DNA of 64,000 nt. Origin: Clostridia bacterium (GTDB lineage Bacteria; Bacillota; Clostridia; Lachnospirales; Cellulosilyticaceae). Below, in pieces: positions 17,349 through 25,536 of the stretch (position 1 is its first letter; each line of letters opens with the position of its first letter). Made by a program: the position numbers and the translations under genes. Location of the stretch: the NCBI GenBank assembly GCA_029239755.1, contig JARBUI010000015.1, forward strand, positions 1 to 64,000, read 5' to 3'. The notes beneath the pieces are model-generated. The model saw only the letters and a program-made list of their open reading frames with translations, had not been told where the DNA came from and ran no database searches.

Positions 17349-17993
17349 ATGATGAAAAATAAAATTTTAATCGCAGGACTTGCAAGTGTTATTTTATTAT
17401 CCAGCATGACGGGGTGTGTCAAAATCGTAAAACAAGGGCAGGAAGCGACACTTACTAACGAAGTAGCTTTTGATGCAGGGACTAATGTGGCAGGTATTTG
17501 GGAATCAGCAGCTATTCCGGAACTCACGGGAAAAGCAGTAGAGCTTGGAGCACTTTTAACAGAAGCGAAAGGGGATATTGAGTCTTTAGCAGATAAATAT
17601 GGCAAAAGAGCGCAGGGTGCTGATAGTGCTGTAAGCTTTACCGTGAAAGGCAGTGCAAAAGTAGAGTCTGTATTTACAGAATCGGCAGCAGGGTATATGA
17701 CTATTACAGTAGATGGTTATACAGGGCCAGAAGTCCTTAAGCTTCAGACCGGATCCGTATTTAAAGGAACGGCAGTCAGAGATTCACTTGATATCATTAA
17801 ATTCAACGATTATAAGAATCAAGTTGATTATGCAGCTGTTTCTACAAGCATTCACGATATGATTAAGAAAACTGTATATGGCAATGTGGATGTGAAGAGC
17901 TTAGTCGGAAAACAAATTGAATTCGTTGGCTGCTTTACTTTAAGCAAAAACGAAGAGCTTATTATTACACCTGTTACAATGACGGTGAAATAA
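17349..17993 (+). CDS. DUF2291-family lipoprotein
   Basis: A 214-residue protein with a lipoprotein signal peptide (lipobox SMTGC, Cys about 20) and the conserved DUF2291 core, including VAGIWES near residue 40 and VSFTVKGSAKVESVF. This uncharacterised family recurs beside RbsABC-type sugar transporter genes. It may be an accessory outer-face component of the importer. Two adjacent ATG codons (17349, 17352) both follow AGAGGGA, and the choice changes one residue. Binding of the same ligand, or assembly of the transporter, is only inferred from context. Confidence 0.8.
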   Translation: MMKNKILIAGLASVILLSSMTGCVKIVKQGQEATLTNEVAFDAGTNVAGIWESAAIPELTGKAVELGALLTEAKGDIESLADKYGKRAQGADSAVSFTVKGSAKVESVFTESAAGYMTITVDGYTGPEVLKLQTGSVFKGTAVRDSLDIIKFNDYKNQVDYAAVSTSIHDMIKKTVYGNVDVKSLVGKQIEFVGCFTLSKNEELIITPVTMTVK

Positions 17994-18027
17994 ATTTATA
18001 AAGTAATTAAGTAAAGGGGGTTCTCAG

Positions 18028-19575
18028 ATGGAGAATCAAGCTAAAAATGTAACAAAGCCTGAAGTTTGTCTGTCTGTAGCGAATATTGATCAGATCTATC
18101 CTGGAACAAAGGCCTTGGATGATGTTTCTTTTGAAATTAAAAAAGGAAAAGTAAGTGTCCTGATCGGAGAAAATGGTGCGGGCAAATCGACACTTATGAA
18201 AATTATTGCAGGTATTGAGACGCCGTCAGCAGGTAAAATATTTATGGACGATAAAGAGGTTTCTTTTAAAGATACTACAGAAGCAAGGGCTCATGGCATT
18301 GGCATCATACATCAAGAACTAAGTTTGTTCCCAAACTTAACTGTTTATCAAAATATTTTTATGGCTAATGAAAAAACTAAAGGGAAGTTTATAGATAATA
18401 AAACACATATTGAGCTGACAGACAAGATCCTTGCAAGACTGGAACATCCTATTAATGCGAATACCTTGGTGGGGGATCTTAGAGTTGGACAGCAGCAGAT
18501 GATTGAAATTGCAAGAAACCTCATTCAAGATGATCTTAAAATACTTATTATGGATGAGCCAACTTCTTCGCTTAGTGAACAAGAAGTAGAAGTACTCTTT
18601 AAAATCATGAGAGAGCTGAAGGAAGAGGGTATCTCTATCGTTTATATTTCCCATCGTTTAGAAGAAATCATGAGGATTGGAGACTATGTTACGATTCTGC
18701 GAGACGGTAGAATTGTAGCTGAGGCAGAAGTTCCTGAAATAGATATTCCTTGGATTGTTAAGCAGATGACAGGAGAGGGGAAGTCCTATCCAAAGAAACT
18801 TAGAAAAATCGATTGGAGTAAGCAAGAGGTTGTACTAGATGTAAAGAATTTGAGGCTCCCTAAAAGAGGAGGAGGATATCTTCTGAAGGATGTGGATTTC
18901 AATCTTCGCAAAGGCGAAATCCTTGGTATCTATGGGCTTATGGGAGCAGGACGTACAGAGATATTTGAATGTCTGATGGGCATACATCCAGAACATACTG
19001 GAGAGGTGACTCTAGGCGGTGAAGTGATAGATATTAAAAATATTTCAGAGCAGATTGACAGAGGTTTTGCATTAGTACCAGAGGACAGACAGCGTGAAGG
19101 ACTTGTTCAGACGATGAGCATAGGTAAAAATATCTCGCTTTCAAGTCTGAAAAATTACGTTAAAGGTATTTTTATTGATAAGAAAAAAGAAGATAAAAAC
19201 ATCTATGAGCAAATTAAAGATATACATATTAAAGTTGCGGATAAAGATTTGCCAATTCTTTCTCTCTCCGGAGGAAATCAACAAAAGGTTGTTATTGGTA
19301 AGGGCATACTGACAGATCCTAAGATTCTTCTTTTGGATGAGCCTAGCCGTGGTATTGATATAGGAGCAAAAACAGAGGTTTTTGATATTATCAATCAATA
19401 TGCAGAAAGAGGATTATCTATTATTGTTATTTCCTCTGAACTTAAAGAAATTATAGCTATTGCTGATAGGATTATGATTCTTTCAAATGGTATCAAAACT
19501 GCAGAACTCACGAGCGAGGAAGTAACAGAAGACAGTCTGGTATTAGCTTCTTATAAAGGCCATAGCGGCCACTAG
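18028..19575 (+). CDS. Sugar ABC transporter ATP-binding protein, RbsA type
   Basis: A 515-residue tandem ABC ATPase. Domain one has Walker A GENGAGKST near residue 47, the signature-like LRVGQQQMIEIARNL and Walker B LIMDEPTSSL. Domain two has the degenerate loop GLMGAGRTE and LSGGNQQKVVIGKGIL. It powers the importer with the permease at 19610 and the binding protein at 16057. AAAGGGGG precedes the ATG. The order binding protein-DUF2291-ATPase-permease differs from the first ABC operon (ATPase-permease-binding protein), so the two transporters are not a recent local duplication. Confidence 0.93.
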   Translation: MENQAKNVTKPEVCLSVANIDQIYPGTKALDDVSFEIKKGKVSVLIGENGAGKSTLMKIIAGIETPSAGKIFMDDKEVSFKDTTEARAHGIGIIHQELSLFPNLTVYQNIFMANEKTKGKFIDNKTHIELTDKILARLEHPINANTLVGDLRVGQQQMIEIARNLIQDDLKILIMDEPTSSLSEQEVEVLFKIMRELKEEGISIVYISHRLEEIMRIGDYVTILRDGRIVAEAEVPEIDIPWIVKQMTGEGKSYPKKLRKIDWSKQEVVLDVKNLRLPKRGGGYLLKDVDFNLRKGEILGIYGLMGAGRTEIFECLMGIHPEHTGEVTLGGEVIDIKNISEQIDRGFALVPEDRQREGLVQTMSIGKNISLSSLKNYVKGIFIDKKKEDKNIYEQIKDIHIKVADKDLPILSLSGGNQQKVVIGKGILTDPKILLLDEPSRGIDIGAKTEVFDIINQYAERGLSIIVISSELKEIIAIADRIMILSNGIKTAELTSEEVTEDSLVLASYKGHSGH

Positions 19576-19609
19576 GACATTCAATAAGATTGAAAAGGAG
19601 AAATTAATT

Positions 19610-20662
19610 ATGGAAAACAAACCATCTTCAAAAAAAGTAAGTTCAAATAATTCACTTGGCATGCTTCTGTTAAAAGGCAGAACATTCATTGTGCTCATCC
19701 TACTTGTTATCTTTTTTAGTTTGGCAACACCAACGTTTTTGACAACATCAAGCTTGCTCCTTGTTGCAAAGCATGTAGCTTTATACGGTATTCTTGGTAT
19801 TGGTATGACGTATGTTATTATCACAGGGGGGATCGACCTTTCTGTAGGTGCAGTTGTCGGACTTAGCGGAATGATAGCAGGGGGCCTTATTAATGAAGGG
19901 TTATCTATGTTTGGTTATACACTTTATTTTAGCATTCCGCTTGTTATTTTAATTACAGTTATCTGCGGCGCATGTATTGGTGCCCTAAACGGATTTTTAA
20001 TCACAAGATTTAAAGTGGCACCATTTATTGCAACATTGGGTATTATGTACGTAGCCCGCGGGGCAGCTATGCTTCGTTCTCAAGGAAAGACTTTTGCTAA
20101 TATTGTTGGTAAAGAAGCTTTAGGTAATACGGGTTTTGAGCTTTTAGGAAGAAACGTTTTAGGTATTCCAGTCGGAGCGATTATTTTGTTTGTGATTGCA
20201 GTTATAGCAGGCGTTATTCTTAAGAAGACACCTCTTGGATGGCATATTTTTTCTATAGGGGGTAATGAAAAAGCAGCAAAATTATCTGGCGTTAAAGTTA
20301 ATAAAGTAAAGATTTTAGTGTACATATTCTCAGCCATTTGTGCATCAATAGTAGGTCTTATTGCAGCTGCGCAGTTAGTTGCAGCTCATCCTGCAACAGG
20401 TGAGTCATGGGAGATGAATGCTATCGCGGCAGCCGTACTTGGCGGTACATCAATGGCAGGCGGTATTGGTACAATCGGAGGAACAATCGTTGGTGCTTTC
20501 GTAATAGGTGTAATTAATGATGGGATGGTTATGTGCGGAGTATCTGAGTTCTGGCAAATGGTTATTAAAGGTTTAGTTATTATCTTTGCCGTAATTATTG
20601 ACCAATTCCAACGTAACCTTCAGGCTAAAATGGCTCTTCAGCAACGTAACGAAAACAAATAA
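19610..20662 (+). CDS. Sugar ABC transporter permease, RbsC type
   Basis: A 350-residue membrane protein with about ten hydrophobic segments after a short cytoplasmic N-terminus. It carries the RbsC landmarks GGIDLSVGAVVGLSG near residue 75, and IGGNEKAAKLSGV, the cytoplasmic loop that contacts the ATPase. It forms the membrane pore of the importer. AAAAGGAGAAA precedes the ATG, and 34 bases separate it from the ATPase gene. Confidence 0.93.
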   Translation: MENKPSSKKVSSNNSLGMLLLKGRTFIVLILLVIFFSLATPTFLTTSSLLLVAKHVALYGILGIGMTYVIITGGIDLSVGAVVGLSGMIAGGLINEGLSMFGYTLYFSIPLVILITVICGACIGALNGFLITRFKVAPFIATLGIMYVARGAAMLRSQGKTFANIVGKEALGNTGFELLGRNVLGIPVGAIILFVIAVIAGVILKKTPLGWHIFSIGGNEKAAKLSGVKVNKVKILVYIFSAICASIVGLIAAAQLVAAHPATGESWEMNAIAAAVLGGTSMAGGIGTIGGTIVGAFVIGVINDGMVMCGVSEFWQMVIKGLVIIFAVIIDQFQRNLQAKMALQQRNENK

Positions 20663-20683
20663 AATTTCTAGGCGGTGATAAAT

Positions 20684-21085
20684 ATGAAAAAGACAGGTAT
20701 TTTAAATAGTCAGTTATCAGGATATATTGCAGCACTTGGGCACAAAGATATTTTTCTAATTGGTGATGCAGGTATGCCCATACCAAAAGGCATTCCAATT
20801 GTTGATTTAGCAGTTTGCGGTGGGGTACCCACCTTTGAACAAGTACTAAATGCAGTACTGGAAGAAACTGAGGTCGAGTTTTATTATCTAGCTGAAGAAA
20901 TAGTAGAAAAGAATCCTATTTTACATCAGTACATCGGTGAAAAGCTAAAAGGTGTGGACTCAAAAATGATGCCGCATACTGAGTTTAAAACATTCACTAA
21001 AGAGGTAAAGTTCGCCATCAGAACAGGTGAATTCACTCCTTATCCCAATATCATTTTAACAGCAGGCGTTGCTTTCCCAGCTTAA
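20684..21085 (+). CDS. rbsD: RbsD/FucU-family sugar mutarotase (D-ribose pyranase-like)
   Basis: A 133-residue protein matching RbsD in length and motifs: the catalytic His20 (AALGHKDIFLIGDAGMP) and the C-terminal RTGEFTPYPNIILTAGV. RbsD converts the pyranose and furanose forms or anomers of an imported sugar in the cytoplasm. As the last gene of the operon it prepares the sugar for the isomerase or kinase. A true pyranase would be odd for apiose, which forms only furanose rings, so this gene is the main argument against that substrate, unless it works as an anomerase. AGGCGGTG lies 6 nt before the ATG at 20684. Confidence 0.88.
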   Translation: MKKTGILNSQLSGYIAALGHKDIFLIGDAGMPIPKGIPIVDLAVCGGVPTFEQVLNAVLEETEVEFYYLAEEIVEKNPILHQYIGEKLKGVDSKMMPHTEFKTFTKEVKFAIRTGEFTPYPNIILTAGVAFPA

Positions 21086-21120
21086 AAGCTAGATCCTATC
21101 TATTTTATATAAAAAAATTA

Positions 21121-21178
21121 AATACAGCCAGGCAGCAACTAAAATTAAGAGATAAAGTTGCTGCCTGGCTGTATTGGT
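21121..21178 (+). terminator. Strong terminator at the end of the sugar operon
   Basis: Two perfectly complementary 20-nt arms (21121-21140 and 21156-21175; outer bases AATACAG/CTGTATT) enclose a 15-nt loop and are followed by GGTTT. This ends the LacI-to-RbsD operon. Confidence 0.85.
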
Positions 21179-21247
21179 TTATAACCTAGAAAAGCATAGC
21201 CGCATAGATAAGATCTAGATAGATATTTAGACAAAGCATTAATGGAA

Positions 21248-21262
21248 TTTCATTATATGAAA
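21248..21262. promoter_or_regulatory. Upstream IclR/KdgR-type operator of kduI-kduD
   Basis: TTTCAT and ATGAAA form an inverted repeat with a 3-nt centre (TAT), 27 nt before the -35 of the kduI promoter. The same 15-nt layout recurs at 21337-21351. KdgR-family operators have this TTTCAT/ATGAAA character, and an IclR-family gene lies two genes downstream. Confidence 0.65.
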
Positions 21263-21288
21263 TGATAAAACATAAAATGAAATAAATG

Positions 21289-21317
21289 TTGACTATTTGA
21301 TTAGGTAAGCGTATAAT
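21289..21317 (+). promoter_or_regulatory. Sigma-A promoter of kduI-kduD
   Basis: TTGACT (21289-21294) and TATAAT (21312-21317) are spaced by exactly 17 nt. Transcription should begin near 21324, giving a leader that contains the second operator and the AAGGGGGA ribosome binding site. Confidence 0.85.
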
Positions 21318-21336
21318 AACTATATAAGAAACACAA

Positions 21337-21351
21337 TTTCATATAATGAAA
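21337..21351. promoter_or_regulatory. Downstream IclR/KdgR-type operator of kduI-kduD
   Basis: TTTCAT-ATA-ATGAAA lies just after the predicted start site, where a bound repressor would block elongation or promoter clearance. It pairs with the copy at 21248-21262, 89 nt upstream. Confidence 0.7.
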
Positions 21352-21367
21352 CAAGGGGGATTTGTAC

Positions 21368-22210
21368 ATGGATATTCGTTACGGAGCTAATCAAAAAGAT
21401 GCTAAATATTACACTACAGAAGAGCTAAGAGAGGAATTCTTAGTTGAAAACCTATTTATAGCAGGTGAAAAAAATATGGTATATAGCCATATTGATAGAA
21501 TTATCGTTGGGGGTGTAACACCTACTGATAAAGCTATTGAGCTTGCAGATGGGGTAGACACAATGAAAGAGTTAGGAACAAATTCTTTTCTAGAAAGAAG
21601 AGAGCTTGGTATCATTAACATCGGAGCTGCGGGTAAAGTAGTAGTTGATGGAGTAGAGTACAATCTTGGCAATAAAGATGCTTTATATGTAGGAAAAGAA
21701 ACAGCTAAAGTAGAATTTGTAAGTGATGACGCAGCAAATCCAGCTAAGTTCTACCTTAACAGCGCGCCAGCACATACTGTATACCCAACAAAACATGTAA
21801 GCATGAAAGATGCTAGAAAAGTTACTTTAGGAGATCAGGCTACTGCAAATAAAAGAACTATATTCCAGCTTCTTCATCCAGATGTATTACAGAGCTGTCA
21901 GTTAATGATGGGACTTACTATGTTAGAAGAAGGAAGCGTATGGAATACAATGCCTTCTCATACCCATGAACGAAGAATGGAAGTTTACTTATACTTTGAT
22001 ATAGCGGATGACTCAGTCGTATTCCACTACATGGGAGAACCAACACAAACACGTCATATTGTTATGCAAAATGAGCAAGCTGTTATTTCACCTAGCTGGT
22101 CTATTCACTCAGGATGTGGAACTAAAAACTATACGTTTATATGGGGTATGGTCGGAGAAAATAAAACATTCGATGATATGGATCATATTAAAACACCAGA
22201 TTTAAGATAA
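21368..22210 (+). CDS. kduI: 5-dehydro-4-deoxy-D-glucuronate isomerase
   Basis: A 280-residue cytoplasmic cupin-fold isomerase, the same length as E. coli KduI (278). Metal ligands are visible in [11 protein letters not shown] (H198, H200, E205) and in the later WSIHSGCG. It converts 5-keto-4-deoxyuronate, made from unsaturated galacturonate or glucuronate after pectin or glycosaminoglycan lyase cleavage, to 3-deoxy-D-glycero-2,5-hexodiulosonate, the substrate of KduD next door. The ATG at 21368 is used; a TTG two codons upstream is in frame. The promoter and two operators lie directly upstream. Confidence 0.95.
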   Translation: MDIRYGANQKDAKYYTTEELREEFLVENLFIAGEKNMVYSHIDRIIVGGVTPTDKAIELADGVDTMKELGTNSFLERRELGIINIGAAGKVVVDGVEYNLGNKDALYVGKETAKVEFVSDDAANPAKFYLNSAPAHTVYPTKHVSMKDARKVTLGDQATANKRTIFQLLHPDVLQSCQLMMGLTMLEEGSVWNTMPSHTHERRMEVYLYFDIADDSVVFHYMGEPTQTRHIVMQNEQAVISPSWSIHSGCGTKNYTFIWGMVGENKTFDDMDHIKTPDLR

Positions 22211-22235
22211 TCAAACTATTGAAGGAGCGATGAAT

Positions 22236-23003
22236 ATGAATAATATATTAAATAAGTTTTCACTTGAAGGCAAAGTAGCTATCGTAACAGGAGCTTCAAC
22301 GGGACTTGGACAAGGGATTTCATTAGGACTTGCTAGTGCAGGTGCAAATATTGTAGGGGTTGACTATGTTGAAATGCCGGAAACAGAAGAAAAAGTTAAA
22401 GCATTAGGCAAAGACTTTTTAGGCGTAACAGCTAACCTGCTTTCAATAGAACCAGTACAAGGCATTATTGATCAGGCTGTAGCCAAATTTGGCAAGGTAG
22501 ATATACTTGTTAATAATGCGGGTATTATCAGACGCTGTGATGCGATAGACTTTACAGAAAAAGATTGGGATGATGTTATGAACATCAATATCAAAACTGT
22601 ATTTTTCTTTGCACAGGCTGCAGCAAAACAATTCATTAAACAAAACAGCGGCGGCAAAATTATTAATATTGCTTCTATGTTATCTTACCAAGGGGGGATC
22701 AGAGTACCTTCTTATACATCAAGCAAAAGTGGCGTTATGGGTGTAACAAGAGCCTTAGCTAATGAATGGGCGAAACACAATATTAATGTTAATGCAATCG
22801 CACCAGGGTACATGGCAACTAATAACACAACCGCATTAAGAGATGATGCAGATAGAAGTGCAAGCATATTAGAGAGAATTCCAGCAGGTCGTTGGGGAAC
22901 ACCAGACGATGTATCTGCACCAGCAGTATTTTTAGCATCAGAGGCATCAGACTATATTAATGGTTATACTGTAGCAGTAGATGGCGGCTGGTTAGCAAGA
23001 TAA
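22236..23003 (+). CDS. kduD: 2-dehydro-3-deoxy-D-gluconate 5-dehydrogenase (KduD)
   Basis: A 255-residue short-chain dehydrogenase. It has the NAD-binding TGASTGLG at residues 18-25, NNAG at 93-96, and catalytic Tyr160 and Lys164 in PSYTSSK. KduD (E. coli 253 residues) reduces 3-deoxy-D-glycero-2,5-hexodiulosonate to 2-keto-3-deoxygluconate. The ATG at 22236 is 7 nt from GAAGGAGC; an in-frame ATG at 22230 is too close to that site. It is co-transcribed with kduI and followed by its own terminator. Confidence 0.93.
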   Translation: MNNILNKFSLEGKVAIVTGASTGLGQGISLGLASAGANIVGVDYVEMPETEEKVKALGKDFLGVTANLLSIEPVQGIIDQAVAKFGKVDILVNNAGIIRRCDAIDFTEKDWDDVMNINIKTVFFFAQAAAKQFIKQNSGGKIINIASMLSYQGGIRVPSYTSSKSGVMGVTRALANEWAKHNINVNAIAPGYMATNNTTALRDDADRSASILERIPAGRWGTPDDVSAPAVFLASEASDYINGYTVAVDGGWLAR

Positions 23004-23024
23004 ATAAGGGTGAATAAATAGCTT

Positions 23025-23062
23025 AACAAGGCTGACAAAACGATTTGTCAGCCTTGTTGTTT
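23025..23062 (+). terminator. Rho-independent terminator after kduD
   Basis: AACAAGGCTGACAAA pairs perfectly with TTTGTCAGCCTTGTT over a 4-nt loop, followed by GTTTTG. Confidence 0.85.
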
Positions 23063-23118
23063 TGAAAAAGTTCCTATATTATAATAGATATAAATAATAA
23101 AGAAAGATAGGTTATACC

Positions 23119-23889
23119 ATGGCTAAAGGCACACTTCAAACTGTAGACCGGGCGCTGCAGCTCTTAGAGATTGTATCGGAGTATCCGCAAGGGCTGTCTA
23201 CAAAAGAGTTAGAGAATTTATTGGAGCTTAATAAAGTTACAACACACAGGCTGCTGGCAACTTTAGAAAATAGAGGTTTTTTGGAAAGAAGGGGAAGTAA
23301 TTATATTGTAGGTCTTAAAATGGTTGAATTAAGCAGCATGAAACTTAACAATATAGAACTTAAAACAGAAGCGGATCCGTATCTTAGACAACTCGTCAAC
23401 ATTTTAAAACTGCCTGTTCAAATGGCTATTTGTGAGCAATCAGAAGCTATCTTTATTGAAAAGATTCAGACTGTTAATAGCTTCAGAATGTACTGTCAAA
23501 TAGGAAAAAGAATTCCTTTATATTGCTCGGGTGTAGGTAAAGTCTTACTTATGCAGGAAGAAGATGAGACTATCCTTGCTAAACTTTCTAAAATAACTTT
23601 TGAAAAATTTACACCGAACACTTTAGAAACACCTATGCAGGTTTTAGAAGAAATTAGAGTGGCGAGAAAAAATGGGTATGCTATAGATAATGCAGAGCAC
23701 GAAAGCGATATTTTTTGCATAGCGGCACCTATTTACGACTATAGAGGAAAGATTATTGCAGCTATTAGTATCGCAGGAGAAAGCAAGACATTTATAGAAC
23801 AGCCAACAGATGAGTGTATCACTCTAGTAAAACAAACAGCAATGGACATATCTGCAAGATTGGGATATAAAATCACAGGCAGGCCTTAA
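23119..23889 (+). CDS. IclR-family transcriptional regulator (KdgR-like)
   Basis: A 256-residue regulator with an N-terminal winged helix (TVDRALQLLEIV...STKELENLLELNKVTTHRLL) and the C-terminal IclR effector domain (from about residue 80; YCSGVGKVLL, IAAPIYDYRGKIIAAISIAG). In many bacteria the IclR-family KdgR represses pectin genes and is released by 2-keto-3-deoxygluconate. Adjacency to kduI-kduD and the paired TTTCAT/ATGAAA operators support that role here. Both ends are bounded by terminators, so it is a single-gene unit. The ribosome binding site is weak (GATAGG). Confidence 0.9.
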   Translation: MAKGTLQTVDRALQLLEIVSEYPQGLSTKELENLLELNKVTTHRLLATLENRGFLERRGSNYIVGLKMVELSSMKLNNIELKTEADPYLRQLVNILKLPVQMAICEQSEAIFIEKIQTVNSFRMYCQIGKRIPLYCSGVGKVLLMQEEDETILAKLSKITFEKFTPNTLETPMQVLEEIRVARKNGYAIDNAEHESDIFCIAAPIYDYRGKIIAAISIAGESKTFIEQPTDECITLVKQTAMDISARLGYKITGRP

Positions 23890-23905
23890 ACGGCCTGCCT
23901 TTTTC
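23877..23905 (+). terminator. Terminator overlapping the regulator's stop codon
   Basis: AGGCAGGCC pairs with GGCCTGCCT over TTAAAC, followed by TTTTTC. The TAA stop of the IclR gene lies in the loop. Confidence 0.9.
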
Positions 23906-23910
23906 TAATT

Positions 23911-23939
23911 TTGACACTTGTTTAAATTGAATATATAAT
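23911..23939 (+). promoter_or_regulatory. Full-consensus sigma-A promoter of the TRAP-linked two-component operon
   Basis: TTGACA (23911-23916) and TATAAT (23934-23939) with a 17-nt spacer: a perfect consensus promoter, only 11 nt after the preceding terminator. The roughly 95-nt leader carries TAGTATATAAG at 23977. Confidence 0.85.
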
Positions 23940-24039
23940 TATTATACAGGTATAGAGTTATGTTGTTTATGTACAATAGTATATAAGAGGTTAACTTTAT
24001 ATCCAGAACATAACTTTTATATTGAAAGGACTATCTACA

Positions 24040-25536
24040 ATGATAAGCTTTAAAGATTTCTGGCTGCATTTATCAATAAAAATTAAACTTTTGACATATT
24101 TTTTTATTGTCATTGCGATGATAAGCCTTTTTAACTTATATTTAAATAATAATAACTATACGATTATTGATCAGTTTGATGCTACTATGACTAATTATTA
24201 TAGTATTAATCGTCTATTAGTCTTTACTGAAGAAAACAAGAAATCTGTTACAAAGTATTTGCGTGAGAAAACAGAACAAGATAAAGTGAACTATGAACTT
24301 CAAAAAAAGGAAATCATGAGGCTTATTTCACAACTTGAACACAGGTTAGTTTCATTAGATGCATATTTTATTATCAATGCAATAAAGAATTCATCAGAGG
24401 TTATGTATGGGAAATGGGATCAAGCTATAGAGGAACGGGGTCAAAATATCTCGACATACTTTAATGCGTATTATGAAGGTGAGCGTATTGGGCAATATAT
24501 GAATACCTATGTTGAGGATTTACTTTATATAAGTTTACAAGAAGGTAATGAACTCTACAATAAATTAGCTAAAGAAGCACAAATCATGAGGCAGATCTCA
24601 ATTCTTCTTATTATATTTAGTGCCTTTTTTGCCATGTTTATTGGTTTCCTATTTGTTAATTCATTTATTAATCCAATCAAAAAATTAGCAGATACATCCA
24701 TGCGTATTTCCGCGGGAGACTTAGAGGTTGAAGAAGTAACGATTGTGTCAAAAGATGAAGTCGGCATACTAGCTGATTCATTTAACACTATGAGTTTAAG
24801 TATTCAGCGCTATGTTAATGATTTAAAAGAAAAGGTGGTTATCGAAAAACGACTTCATGAAGAAGAATTAGAAGTGGTGCGAATGGAACAACTTCTCAAA
24901 ACTTCTCAGTTTGAAGCCCTGCAGTCTCAGATCAATCCACATTTTCTATTTAATACCTTAAATACCATATCAAGAACAGCTATGTTTGAAGAAGCAGGAG
25001 ATACACTAAAGCTGATACAAGCCTTATCTAACCTTTTTAGGTATAAGCTAAGGAATCAAGCGGCAGTTATTCCTCTAAAAGAAGAATTGTGGATGGCGAA
25101 GGAGTATATTTATTTACAAAAGTCTAGATTTAAAGAGCGATTAACCTATGAAATCATAGTCGATGAAAGGTATCAAATGGTCAGTGTCCCCATTTTTATG
25201 TTACAGCCAATTATAGAAAATGCTATTATTCATGGTATTGAACATAAAGTAGAGGGGGGGAAACTACGTATAAAAGTTACGAGCAGGTATATTGATAAAA
25301 AAGAGATCATTATGCTTAGAATAACAGATACAGGAGTTGGCATGAGTAAAAAACGGCTTGAAGAAGTTTTAAGTTTCAAAGATAGTTCTCACCGCAGTAT
25401 TGGTGTCAGCAATGTTTATCATCGATTTATGATGATGTACAATCAGCAAGGGAGCTTTAAAATGATGAGCAAAGAGGGCTTTGGTACCTGTACGGAATTT
25501 AAGTTTGAAAGGAATGAACTTGATGGAAAAATATAA
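24040..25536 (+). CDS. Sensor histidine kinase, YesM type
   Basis: A 498-residue membrane kinase. It has a first membrane segment near residues 11-30, an extracellular sensor region rich in helices to about residue 185, a second membrane segment near 187-210, a HAMP linker, and a His_kinase domain with the phosphorylated His301 in QINPHFLFN. A C-terminal HATPase domain follows (PIIENAIIHGIEH; DTGVGMS). The TTG at 24022 is in frame but the ATG at 24040 has AAAGGA correctly spaced. It overlaps the response-regulator gene by 14 bases. Together with the DctP-type protein at 27096 it probably senses the TRAP substrate. Confidence 0.92.
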   Translation: MISFKDFWLHLSIKIKLLTYFFIVIAMISLFNLYLNNNNYTIIDQFDATMTNYYSINRLLVFTEENKKSVTKYLREKTEQDKVNYELQKKEIMRLISQLEHRLVSLDAYFIINAIKNSSEVMYGKWDQAIEERGQNISTYFNAYYEGERIGQYMNTYVEDLLYISLQEGNELYNKLAKEAQIMRQISILLIIFSAFFAMFIGFLFVNSFINPIKKLADTSMRISAGDLEVEEVTIVSKDEVGILADSFNTMSLSIQRYVNDLKEKVVIEKRLHEEELEVVRMEQLLKTSQFEALQSQINPHFLFNTLNTISRTAMFEEAGDTLKLIQALSNLFRYKLRNQAAVIPLKEELWMAKEYIYLQKSRFKERLTYEIIVDERYQMVSVPIFMLQPIIENAIIHGIEHKVEGGKLRIKVTSRYIDKKEIIMLRITDTGVGMSKKRLEEVLSFKDSSHRSIGVSNVYHRFMMMYNQQGSFKMMSKEGFGTCTEFKFERNELDGKI

